Source: Pyrocephalus nanus
Taxonomy: Eukaryota; Chordata; Aves; Passeriformes; Tyrannidae
Assembly: GCA_038380795.1 (NCBI GenBank)
Contig: CM076277.1
Coordinates: 525,501 to 589,500 of the forward strand
Reading direction: 5' to 3'
DNA: 64,000 bases
The translations under genes were made by a program, and so were the position numbers. Shown here piece by piece: positions 30,252-50,087 of the stretch. Under the pieces are notes generated by a model. The model was given only the letters and a program-made list of their open reading frames with translations, made no database searches and had not been told where the DNA came from. Each line of letters begins with the position of its first letter. Positions within the stretch are counted from its first letter, which is position 1.

Positions 30252-31245
30252 CTTCCATGGACAGCAAGAACTTGCTGCGGTGGCACCCTTTCTCTGGGAG
30301 GATTCTTAGTCCATATTCAATGTTGGATGGCAGACTGACAATATCGGCACGGGGCTCCTGCGAGCAAATCGCAGACCATTTCCGCATGAAAGGCAGCTAG
30401 TAGCCACACGTACTCTAATGCAGGTGAAGGGAGACCCGTGACAGTGCATGGGGCAGCCACACATTTTTGTCCTTGCCTCTTCTGTATGGAGAGTATGTTG
30501 ATACGTGTACGCCTTAGACGGTCATACTGTTATGATCGGCACTACTCTCTGAAAACCAAACGACAGCCCTTTCCCACAGAACTGGGCTGTTAGGAGTAGT
30601 TAGTGGGAAAGGCTGAGCCCACGAAAGGAGAGAGCTTTGTGTGTTGGCACATCTTGTCTGGGAGGAATCTTCATTCGTACTTTATATTGGAATCAGACCG
30701 GCAATTTCAGAGCAGGACATCTGCAAGTGCACAAAAGCCCTTTCTCCCAGGAAGGCGAGTGCCAACCCTTGAGATATCGGGTACAATTGGTGGGCCAGCC
30801 TTGGAACTCTATGGGCAGCAGGAGCTATCTGTCCAGCCACCTTCAGTCTGAGAGCGATCTTTGTCCGTATTCGATTTTGGAGTCAGACTGGAAATTTCAT
30901 CACAGAATTCCTGCAAGTGAACAACAGCCCTTTATCCCAGAAAACAAAACGCTTACCCTCAGGGTAAAATGTCCGGGTTGTGGGCAAGCCTGGGCACTCC
31001 ATTGGAAGCAGGAGCTTTCTTTGATGGCACCTCTTGCCTGGCAGGAATCTTTCTCCATACTTAATTTTGGCATTCAGACTGGTAATTTTGGCGCAGGATC
31101 CCTGCAAGCGGACGACAGCTCTTTCTCCCGGGAAAAATACTGCTTACCCTAACCCTAACCCTAACCCTAACGCTAACCCTAACCCTAACCCTAACCCTAA
31201 CCCTAACCCTAACCCTAACCCTAACCCTAATCCTAACCCTAAACC

Positions 31246-31286
<41 letters not shown>

Positions 31287-31288
31287 CC

Positions 31289-31348
<60 letters not shown>

Positions 31349-31349
31349 C

Positions 31350-31380
<31 letters not shown>

Positions 31381-34009
31381 CCAAGTCTGAACCGGTCTGA
31401 ACCGGTCTGAACTAGTTTAAACCGTTGTGAGACTGCTGCTCTTTCTAAACTGATACAAGAATAGGGAAGCACTGCTGTAAATATAGAGCATTATTGCCTA
31501 GTTAGATTTGTGGAGGGTGAGAGAAAATTGGCCCAGAGTAAACGCAAAACATTTTTGGTGCAAAATGTGGATAGAGACTGCTAGGAGGGATAAGGACCAG
31601 ATCAGATCACAACACCAAATTATATTTGAAACCGTCAGGAAACCCCAAACGACAAAATGCTCCTAAAAACCCCCCAAACACCAGAAAACCCCCATCAAAT
31701 TACAAAAGCACCTTACCATTCCTAAGCAAATTACACAGTAAAAACTGCTTAGAGACAGAGTTTTATGCCTTTAAACAGCAGGTATTTATTAGGCGACGTC
31801 ATGCAGCTCTCCGACTCGGGCTGGGCAAAAAGAGCTCCGAAATGTTTGAGTAAAAACACGCAATTTATACAGTTTCTAATTACGATTACAACATATTCAT
31901 ATACGTACCCATGTTATTGTATTATTGGATTACTATATGTCAGGGTGGAGTTTGAGGCGTGGTCTTTCTTCTGAGGAATATCATGGTGATACATCCTGCC
32001 TTCATCATAGGGTCTCAAATTTATTCCTCATTTTTGGGTGACCCCGGAGACCTTCTGTACTTTCCATTGTTTCATGTTCTATCCGTTGGAGCTTGGAAAA
32101 AGCCTTGGCTTCGGGCCTATTTTACCTATTCAAAGATCTACCTTAGCCTGTTTGGCTATAATTTATTACCTCTGGGCTCTTTGTGCAATGTACCTGTTGG
32201 TTTCTAGGTCTGCAGAATTTGTACGGAACAAAATCTTTTTTGAGTGAGGTAGAGAAAGCGGGGGGGGAAGAGAACAGTGGATTTTGCAGTAAGATGCTTC
32301 GATTTACAGTTCTAGAGCCTCGTTTTGCTTCAGTCAAAAAGGCGGGCGGTGTGACTCTCTGGGAGCGGCGACAACTTTCTGTCCTCGCACCGTTTGCCTG
32401 GGAGGAATCCTCAGAAGCATTCCGGTGTCTAAATTGAACATCTGAGTTTGGGGTGGGACTCCTGCTAGTGCACAAAACGCCGTTCCCCCAGAAAAAGAAA
32501 GCCCTTACCCTCTGGTTATCAGGTGTAGGTTGCAAAGCGCTCTGTGGGAAATGAGAGCTCACGGTCCCGACACCTTGTATCCGGAGGGAATCTTCGTACG
32601 ACTTCAATTTCCCGAGTCCCGCCGCCTGCTTTGCCGCAGGACTCTTGCGAGGGACCGGCTGCGGAGGACAAAAGAAATGCTCGGTCGGCTGGCAGGCGAC
32701 AGGCACTTTAGGAATGGCAGGCTTAGCTTTATAGTCTTTTCTTGCCTCTGTGGGTATACGCGCTATAATTGGTCGGTTGTTTCTCTTCGCGTGCAGCGCT
32801 TAGTCTTTTGATTGGCAGTCGGGGTCCTGTTGTGTGCTGGCGAAGCTCAAAACGATGCCTATTATTTACTGTAGTTTTTCTTCCCTTTCTGCTCTCCTGC
32901 CTTGGTGCTGTTTACATTCTTTTACAATCTCAGAGCTGTAACTGATTAAATTCAAGGCTTAAGTTGTCAACAGCCCAGCTGTTTCCAATAAATGACAGCC
33001 CTCTGGTCCCAGCAAAAAAAGGTCTTATATTCAAGGTCTCGAGTCTAGTTAATGAGAGACCCCTGCATTTGCCCGTGCAGGAAAATCATCCGGGTCTGGG
33101 ACCTTTTGTTTCAGAGCGACCTTTGTCCATATTCCGTTTAGGGAGTTGTACTGCAATTTTGGTCCCGGTCAGCGGCGAGAAAAAAACAGATCTTTCCCCG
33201 AATAAGGAAGCCTGTACCCTCAGGGTCTCAGGTGTAAGTGGTGAGAGACCCAGTAAATTCCAAGAGTGGCAAGAGTGCTCTGCCCTTTAGACATTTTGTC
33301 TGGGAGAAATCTTCATCCCTGTTCAATTTCAGGAACCTAAGCAGCTATCTCGATGCAGCACTCCTGCAAAAAAAGAACAGATCTTAACTACAGGAAAAGA
33401 AAACCCATACCCTATGGGTCTCAGGTGCAGGTGGTGGGATACCTCTGGCCCTCCATGGGCAGCAACAGCTTTCTGAGGTGGCACCTTTTGCCTGAGAGGA
33501 ATGTTGACTATGTTTGCTCTGGGAGCTCAGACTGGGATATCCAGTACAGATCTCCTTCAATCAAATGAGACACTGTTACCCCAGGTAAAAAAGCCCTTAC
33601 CTTCTGTCTCTCAACGGCAGCTGGTGGGTGCCTCCCTTGGCAGCAAGAGCTTTCTGTAGTGGCACCTTCTGTGTGAGAGGAACGTTCATCCGTATTCAAT
33701 TTGACGAGTCAAACCACCTATCTCAGTCCACGACTCCTGCAAGCAAATAGTATCCTATTTCCCCTAGGACAAAAAGCCCTTACCCTCAGGATCTCAAGAG
33801 TGTTAATTAGACACCCTTGACAGTTCCTGGGCAGTGAGAACGTTCTATCCTGTCACCTTTTGTCTGGGAGGAATCTTGGTCCTTGTTCCATTTGGAACTG
33901 GACGGGCAGTTGCAGTGCAGGGTTCCTGCAAGGTAACAACAACCCTTTACCCCAGAAAAGAAAGCCCTTACCCTTGGGATCTAAGGTGCAATTGATAGAC
34001 CAGCCTACC
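30252..34009 (+). repeat. Macrosatellite unit 9 (3758 bp), B-type
   Basis: Haplotype G372, C809, G830, G1375, A1459, G2782 with T2794. Private substitutions near 31814, 32644 and 33120. LTR-like fragment about 31627-32339; promoter core 32728-32815. Confidence 0.95.
31147..31380 (+). repeat. Interstitial telomeric block, unit 9 (234 bp, B-type)
   Basis: CGCTAA is the fifth hexamer and a CCCCTAA heptamer lies near the right end. A private TCCTAA hexamer lies at 31231-31236. Confidence 0.97.
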
Positions 34010-34912
34010 CTTCCATGGACAGCAAGAACTTGCTGCGGTGGCACCCTTTCTCTGGGAGGATTCTTAGTCCATATTCAATGTTGGATGGCAGACTGACAAT
34101 ATCGGCACGGGGCTCCTGCGAGCAAATCGCAGACCATTTCCGCATGAAAGGCAGCTAGTAGCCACACGTACTCTAATGCAGGTGAAGGGAGACCCGTGAC
34201 AGTGCATGGGGCAGCCACACATTTTTGTCCTTGCCTCTTCTGTATGGAGAGTATGTTGATACGTGTACGCCTTAGACGGTCATACTGTTATGATCGGCAC
34301 TACTCTCTGAAAACCAAACGACAGCCCTTTCCCACAGAACTGGGCTGTTAGGAGTAGTTAGTGGGAAAGGCTGAGCCCACCAAAGGAGAGAGCTTTGTGT
34401 GTTGGCACATCTTGTCTGGGAGGAATCTTCATTCGTACTTTATATTGGAATCAGACCGGCAATTTCAGAGCAGGACATCTGCAAGTGCACAAAAGCCCTT
34501 TCTCCCAGGAAGGCGAGTGCCAACCCTTGAGATATCGGGTACAATTGGTGGGCCAGCCTTGGAACTCTATGGGCAGCAGGAGCTATCTGTCCAGCCACCT
34601 TCAGTCTGAGAGCGATCTTTGTCCGTATTCGATTTTGGAGTCAGACTGGAAATTTCATCACAGAATTCCTGCAAGTGAACAACAGCCCTTTATCCCAGAA
34701 AACAAAACGCTTACCCTCAGGGTAAAATGTCCGGGTTGTGGGCAAGCCTGGGCACTCCATTGGAAGCAGGAGCTTTCTTTGATGGCACCTCTTGCCTGGC
34801 AGGAATCTTTCTCCATATTTAATTTTGGCATTCAGACTAGTAATTTTGGCGCAGGATCCCTGCAAGCGGACGACAGCTCTTTCTCCCGGGAAAAATACTG
34901 CTTACCCTAACC

Positions 34913-34953
<41 letters not shown>

Positions 34954-34997
34954 CCGTAACCCTAACCCTAACCCTAACCCTAACCCTAACCCTAACC

Positions 34998-35088
<91 letters not shown>

Positions 35089-37723
35089 CCCTAACCAAGT
35101 CTGAACCGGTCTGAACCGGTCTGAACTAGTTTAAACCGTTGTGAGACTGCTGCTCTTTCTAAACTGATACAAGAATAGGGAAGCACTGCTGTAAATATAG
35201 AGCATTATTGCCTAGTTAGATTTGTGGAGGGTGAGAGAAAATTGGCCCAGAGTAAACGCAAAACATTTTTGGTGCAAAATGTGGATAGAGACTGCTAGGA
35301 GGGATAAGGACCAGATCAGATCACAACACCAAATTATATTTGAAACCCTCAGGAAACCCCAAACGACAAAATGCTCCTAAAAACCCCCCAAACACCAGAA
35401 AACCCCCATCAAATTACAAAAGCACCTTACCATTCCTAAGCAAATTACACAGTAAAAACTGCTTAGAGACAGAGTTTTATGCCTTTAAACAGCAGGTATT
35501 TATTAGGCGACGTCATGCAGCTCTCCGGCTCGGGCTGGGCAAAAAGAGCTCCGAAATGTTTGAGTAAAAACACGCAATTTATACAGTTTCTAATTACGAT
35601 TACAACATATTCATATACGTACCCATGTTATTGTATTATTGGATTACTATATGTCCGGGTGGAGTTTGAGGCGTGGTCTTTCTTCTGAGGAATATCATGG
35701 TGATACATCCTGCCTTCATCATAGGGTCTCAAATTTATTCCTCATTTTTGGGTGACCCCGGAGACCTTCTGTACTTTCCATTGTTTCATGTTCTATCCGT
35801 TGGAGCTTGGAAAAAGCCTTGGCTTCGGGCCTATTTTACCTATTCAAAGATCTACCTTAGCCTGTTTGGCTATAATTTATTACCTCTGGGCTCTTTGTGC
35901 AATGTACCTGTTGGTTTCTAGGTCTGCAGAATTTGTACGGAACAAAATCTTTTTTGAGTGAGTTAGAGAAAGCGGGGGGGGAAGAGAACAGTGGATTTTG
36001 CAGTAAGATGCTTCGATTTACAGTTCTAGAGCCTCGTTTTGCTTCAGTCAAAAAGGCGGGCGGTGTGACTCTCTGGGAGCGGCGACAACTTTCTGCCCTC
36101 GCACCGTTTGCCTGGGAGGAATCCTCAGAAGCATTCCGGTGTCTAAATTGAACATCTGAGTTTGGGGTGGGACTCCTGCTAGTGCACAAAACGCCGTTCC
36201 CCCAGAAAAAGAAAGCCCTTACCCTCTGGTTATCAGGTGTAGGTTGCAAAGCGCTCTGTGGGAAATGAGAGCTCACGGTCCCGACACCTTGTATCCGGAG
36301 GGAATCTTCGTACGACTTCAATTTCCCGAGTCCCGCCGCCTGCTTTGCCGCAGGACTCCTGCGAGGGACCGGCTGCGGAGGACAAAAGAAATGCTCGGTC
36401 GGCTGGCAGGCGACAGGCACTTTAGGAATGGCAGGCTTAGCTTTATAGTCTTTTCTTGCCTCTGTGGGTATACGCGCTATAATTGGTCGGTTGTTTCTCT
36501 TCGCGTGCAGCGCTTAGTCTTTTGATTGGCAGTCGGGGTCCTGTTGTGTGCTGGCGAAGCTCAAAACGATGCCTATTATTTACTGTAGTTTTTCTTCCCT
36601 TTCTGCTCTCCTGCCTTGGTGCTGTTTACATTCTTTTACAATCTCAGAGCTGTAACTGATTAAATTCAAGGCTTAAGTTGTCAACAGCCCAGCTGTTTCC
36701 AATAAATGACAGCCCTCTGGTCCCAGCAAAAAAAGGTCTTATATTCAAGGTCTCAAGTCTAGTTAATGAGAGACCCCTGCATTTGCCCGTGCAGGAAAAT
36801 CATCCGGGTCTGGGACCTTTTGTTTCAGAGCGAGCTTTGTCCATATTCCGTTTAGGGAGTTGTACTGCAATTTTGGTCCCGGTCAGCGGCGAGAAAAAAA
36901 CAGATCTTTCCCCGAATAAGGAAGCCTGTACCCTCAGGGTCTCAGGTGTAAGTGGTGAGAGACCCAGTAAATTCCAAGAGTGGCAAGAGTGCTCTGCCCT
37001 TTAGACATTTTGTCTGGGAGAAATCTTCATCCCTGTTCAATTTCAGGAACCTAAGCAGCTATCTCGATGCAGCACTCCTGCAAAAAAAGAACAGATCTTA
37101 ACTACAGGAAAAGAAAACCCATACCCTATGGGTCTCAGGTGCAGGTGGTGGGATACCTCTGGCCCTCCATGGGCAGCAACAGCTTTCTGAGGTGGCACCT
37201 TTTGCCTGAGAGGAATGTTGACTATGTTTGCTCTGGGAGCTCAGACTGGGATATCCAGTACAGATCTCCTTCAATCAAATGAGACACTGTTACCCCAGGT
37301 AAAAAAGCCCTTACCTTCTGTCTCTCAAAGGCAGCTGGTGGGTGCCTCCCTTGGCAGCAAGAGCTTTCTGTAGTGGCACCTTCTGTGTGAGAGGAACGTT
37401 CATCCGTATTCAATTTGACGAGTCAAACCACCTATCTCACTCCACGACTCCTGCAAGCAAATAGTATCCTATTTCCCCTAGGACAAAAAGCCCTTACCCT
37501 CAGGATCTCAAGTGTGTTAATTAGACACCCTTGACAGTTCCTGGGCAGTGAGAACGTTCTATCCTGTCACCTTTTGTCTGGGAGGAATCTTGGTCCTTGT
37601 TCCATTTGGAACTGGACGGGCAGTTGCAGTGCAGGGTTCCTGCAAGGTAACAACAACCCTTTACCCCAGAAAAGAAAGCCCTTAACCTTGGGATCTAAGG
37701 TGCAATTGATAGACCAGCCTACC
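34010..37723 (+). repeat. Macrosatellite unit 10 (3714 bp), shortest, mosaic
   Basis: The 5' part and telomeric block are A-type (C372, T809, A830, CCGTAA marker). Downstream it carries C1683 (with 6), T1990 (with 8 and 17), A3356 (with 4, 8, 11, 12), C3467 (with 14) and T3540 (with 11). It is a clear patchwork. LTR-like fragment about 35341-36053; promoter core 36442-36529. Confidence 0.95.
34905..35094 (+). repeat. Interstitial telomeric block, unit 10 (190 bp, A-type, shortest)
   Basis: Layout 5, then 3 + CCGTAA + 10, then 6, 2, 4. CGCTAA is lost with part of the first run. Confidence 0.97.
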
Positions 37724-45245
<7,522 letters not shown>

Positions 45246-46208
45246 CTTCCATGGACAGCAAGAACTTGCTGCGGTGGCACCCTTTCTCTGGGAGGATTCT
45301 TAGTCCATATTCAATGTTGGATGGCAGACTGACAATATCGGCACGGGGCTCCTGCGAGCAAATCGCAGACCATTTCCGCATGAAAGGCAGCTAGTAGCCA
45401 CACGTACTCTAATGCAGGTGAAGGGAGACCCGTGACAGTGCATGGGGCAGCCACACATTTTTGTCCTTGCCTCTTCTGTATGGAGAGTATGTTGATACGT
45501 GTACGCCTTAGACGGTCATACTGTTATGATCGGCACTACTCTCTGAAAACCAAACGACAGCCCTTTCCCACAGAACTGGGCTGTTAGGAGTAGTTAGTGG
45601 GAAAGGCTGAGCCCACCAAAGGAGAGAGCTTTGTGTGTTGGCACATCTTGTCTGGGAGGAATCTTCATTCGTACTTTATATTGGAATCAGACCGGCAATT
45701 TCAGAGCAGGACATCTGCAAGTGCACAAAAGCCCTTTCTCCCAGGAAGGCGAGTGCCAACCCTTGAGATATCGGGTACAATTGGTGGGCCAGCCTTGGAA
45801 CTCTATGGGCAGCAGGAGCTATCTGTCCAGCCACCTTCAGTCTGAGAGCGATCTTTGTCCGTATTCGATTTTGGAGTCAGACTGGAAATTTCATCACAGA
45901 ATTCCTGCAAGTGAACAACAGCCCTTTATCCCAGAAAACAAAACGCTTACCCTCAGGGTAAAATGTCCGGGTTGTGGGCAAGCCTGGGCACTCCATTGGA
46001 AGCAGGAGCTTTCTTTGATGGCACCTCTTGCCTGGCAGGAATCTTTCTCCATACTTAATTTTGGCATTCAGACTGGTAATTTTGGCGCAGGATCCCTGCA
46101 AGCGGACGACAGCTCTTTCTCCCGGGAAAAATACTGCTTACCCTAACCCTAACCCTAACCCTAACGCTAACCCTAACCCTAACCCTAACCCTAACCCTAA
46201 CCCTAACC

Positions 46209-46249
<41 letters not shown>

Positions 46250-46251
46250 CC

Positions 46252-46311
<60 letters not shown>

Positions 46312-46312
46312 C

Positions 46313-46343
<31 letters not shown>

Positions 46344-48972
46344 CCAAGTCTGAACCGGTCTGAACCGGTCTGAACTAGTTTAAACCGTTGTGAGACTGCT
46401 GCTCTTTCTAAACTGATACAAGAATAGGGAAGCACTGCTGTAAATATAGAGCATTATTGCCTAGTTAGATTTGTGGAGGGTGAGAGAAAATTGGCCCAGA
46501 GTAAACGCAAAACATTTTTGGTGCAAAATGTGGATAGAGACTGCTAGGAGGGATAAGGACCAGATCAGATCACAACACCAAATTATATTTGAAACCGTCA
46601 GGAAACCCCAAACGACAAAATGCTCCTAAAAACCCCCCAAACACCAGAAAACCCCCATCAAATTACAAAAGCACCTTACCGTTCCTAAGCAAATTACACA
46701 GTAAAAACTGCTTAGAGACAGAGTTTTATGCCTTTAAACAGCAGGTATTTATTAGGCGACGTCATGCAGCTCTCCGGCTCGGGCTGGGCAAAAAGAGCTC
46801 CGAAATGTTTGAGTAAAAACACGCAATTTATACAGTTTCTAATTACGATTACAACATATTCATATACGTACCCATGTTATTGTATTATTGGATTACTATA
46901 TGTCAGGGTGGAGTTTGAGGCGTGGTCTTTCTTCTGAGGAATATCATGGTGATACATCCTGCCTTCATCATAGGGTCTCAAATTTATTCCTCATTTTTGG
47001 GTGACCCCGGAGACTTTCTGTACTTTCCATTGTTTCATGTTCTATCCGTTGGAGCTTGGAAAAAGCCTTGGCTTCGGGCCTATTTTACCTATTCAAAGAT
47101 CTACCTTAGCCTGTTTGGCTATAATTTATTACCTCTGGGCTCTTTGTGCAATGTACCTGTTGGTTTCTAGGTCTGCAGAATTTGTACGGAACAAAATCTT
47201 TTTTGAGTGAGGTAGAGAAAGCGGGGGGGGAAGAGAACAGTGGATTTTGCAGTAAGATGCTTCGATTTACAGTTCTAGAGCCTCGTTTTGCTTCAGTCAA
47301 AAAGGCGGGCGGTGTGACTCTCTGGGAGCGGCGACAACTTTCTGTCCTCGCACCGTTTGCCTGGGAGGAATCCTCAGAAGCATTCCGGTGTCTAAATTGA
47401 ACATCTGAGTTTGGGGTGGGACTCCTGCTAGTGCACAAAACGCCGTTCCCCCAGAAAAAGAAAGCCCTTACCCTCTGGTTATCAGGTGTAGGTTGCAAAG
47501 CGCTCTGTGGGAAATGAGAGCTCACGGTCCCGACACCTTGTATCCGGAGGGAATCTTCGTACGACTTCAATTTCCCGAGTCCCGCGGCCTGCTTTGCCGC
47601 AGGACTCCTGCGAGGGACCGGCTGCGGAGGACAAAAGAAATGCTCGGTCGGCTGGCAGGCGACAGGCACTTTAGGAATGGCAGGCTTAGCTTTATAGTCT
47701 TTTCTTGCCTCTGTGGGTATACGCGCTATAATTGGTCGGTTGTTTCTCTTCGCGTGCAGCGCTTAGTCTTTTGATTGGCAGTCGGGGTCCTGTTGTGTGC
47801 TGGCGAAGCTCAAAACGATGCCTATTATTTACTGTAGTTTTTCTTCCCTTTCTGCTCTCCTGCCTTGGTGCTGTTTACATTCTTTTACAATCTCAGAGCT
47901 GTAACTGATTAAATTCAAGGCTTAAGTTGTCAACAGCCCAGCTGTTTCCAATAAATGACAGCCCTCTGGTCCCAGCAAAAAAAGGTCTTATATTCAAGGT
48001 CTCGAGTCTAGTTAACGAGAGACCCCTGCATTTGCCCGTGCAGGAAAATCATCCGGGTCTGGGACCTTTTGTTTCAGAGCGAGCTTTGTCCATATTCCGT
48101 TTAGGGAGTTGTACTGCAATTTTGGTCCCCGTCAGCGGCGAGAAAAAAACAGATCTTTCCCCGAATAAGGAAGCCTGTACCCTCAGGGTCTCAGGTGTAA
48201 GTGGTGAGAGACCCAGTAAATTCCAAGAGTGGCAAGAGTGCTCTGCCCTTTAGACATTTTGTCTGGGAGAAATCTTCATCCCTGTTCAATTTCAGGAACC
48301 TAAGCAGCTATCTCGATGCAGCACTCCTGCAAAAAAAGAACAGATCTTAACTACAGGAAAAGAAAACCCATACCCTATGGGTCTCAGGTGCAGGTGGTGG
48401 GATACCTCTGGCCCTCCATGGGCAGCAACAGCTTTCTGAGGTGGCACCTTTTGCCTGAGAGGAATGTTGACTATGTTTGCTCTGGGAGCTCAGACTGGGA
48501 TATCCAGTACAGATCTCCTTCAATCAAATGAGACACTGTTACCCCAGGTAAAAAAGCCCTTACCTTCTGTCTCTCAACGGCAGCTGGTGGGTGCCTCCCT
48601 TGGCAGCAAGAGCTTTCTGTAGTGGCACCTTCTGTGTGAGAGGAACGTTCATCCGTATTCAATTTGACGAGTCAAACCACCTATCTCAGTCCACGACTCC
48701 TGCAAGCAAATAGTATCCTATTTCCCCTAGGACAAAAAGCCCTTACCCTCAGGATCTCAAGAGTGTTAATTAGACACCCTTGACAGTTCCTGGGCAGTGA
48801 GAACGTTCTATCCTGTCACCTTTTGTCTGGGAGGAATCTTGGTCCTTGTTCCATTTGGAACTGGACGGGCAGTTGCAGTGCAGGGTTCCTGCAAGGTAAC
48901 AACAACCCTTTACCCCAGAAAAGAAAGCCCTTACCCTTGGGATCTAAGGTGCAATTGATAGACCAGCCTACC
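45246..48972 (+). repeat. Macrosatellite unit 13 (3727 bp), B-type mosaic
   Basis: C372 (A-type) precedes C809, G830 and a B-type telomeric block. T1793 is shared with 11 and 12; G2782 plus C2794 with 14-16. It sits between those two groups in position and in haplotype. LTR-like fragment about 46590-47302; promoter core 47691-47778. Confidence 0.95.
46141..46343 (+). repeat. Interstitial telomeric block, unit 13 (203 bp, B-type, contracted)
   Basis: Layout 4 + CGCTAA + 10, then 7, 3, then 3 + CCCCTAA + 1, then 3. Where unit 8 has segments of 5 and 6 there is one of 7, consistent with an internal deletion across one extra-A boundary. Confidence 0.97.
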
Positions 48973-49923
48973 CTTCCATGGACAGCAAGAACTTGCTGCG
49001 GTGGCACCCTTTCTCTGGGAGGATTCTTAGTCCATATTCAATGTTGGATGGCAGACTGACAATATCGGCACGGGGCTCCTGCGAGCAAATCGCAGACCAT
49101 TTCCGCATGAAAGGCAGCTAGTAGCCACACGTACTCTAATGCAGGTGAAGGGAGACCCGTGACAGTGCATGGGGCAGCCACACATTTTTGTCCTTGCCTC
49201 TTCTGTATGGAGAGTATGTTGATACGTGTACGCCTTAGACGGTCATACTGTTATGATCGGCACTACTCTCTGAAAACCAAACGACAGCCCTTTCCCACAG
49301 AACTGGGCTGTTAGGAGTAGTTAGTGGGAAAGGCTGAGCCCACCAAAGGAGAGAGCTTTGTGTGTTGGCACATCTTGTCTGGGAGGAATCTTCATTCGTA
49401 CTTTATATTGGAATCAGACCGGCAATTTCAGAGCAGGACATCTGCAAGTGCACAAAAGCCCTTTCTCCCAGGAAGGCGAGTGCCAACCCTTGAGATATCG
49501 GGTACAATTGGTGGGCCAGCCTTGGAACTCTATGGGCAGCAGGAGCTATCTGTCCAGCCACCTTCAGTCTGAGAGCGATCTTTGTCCGTATTCGATTTTG
49601 GAGTCAGACTGGAAATTTCATCACAGAATTCCTGCAAGTGAACAACAGCCCTTTATCCCAGAAAACAAAACGCTTACCCTCAGGGTAAAATGTCCGGGTT
49701 GTGGGCAAGCCTGGGCACTCCATTGGAAGCAGGAGCTTTCTTTGATGGCACCTCTTGCCTGGCAGGAATCTTTCTCCATATTTAATTTTGGCATTCAGAC
49801 TAGTAATTTTGGCGCAGGATCCCTGCAAGCGGACGACAGCTCTTTCTCCCGGGAAAAATACTGCTTACCCTAACGCTAACCCTAACCCTAACCCTAACGC
49901 TAACCCTAACCCTAACCCTAACC

Positions 49924-49964
<41 letters not shown>

Positions 49965-49996
49965 CCGTAACCCTAACCCTAACCCTAACCCTAACC

Positions 49997-50087
<91 letters not shown>

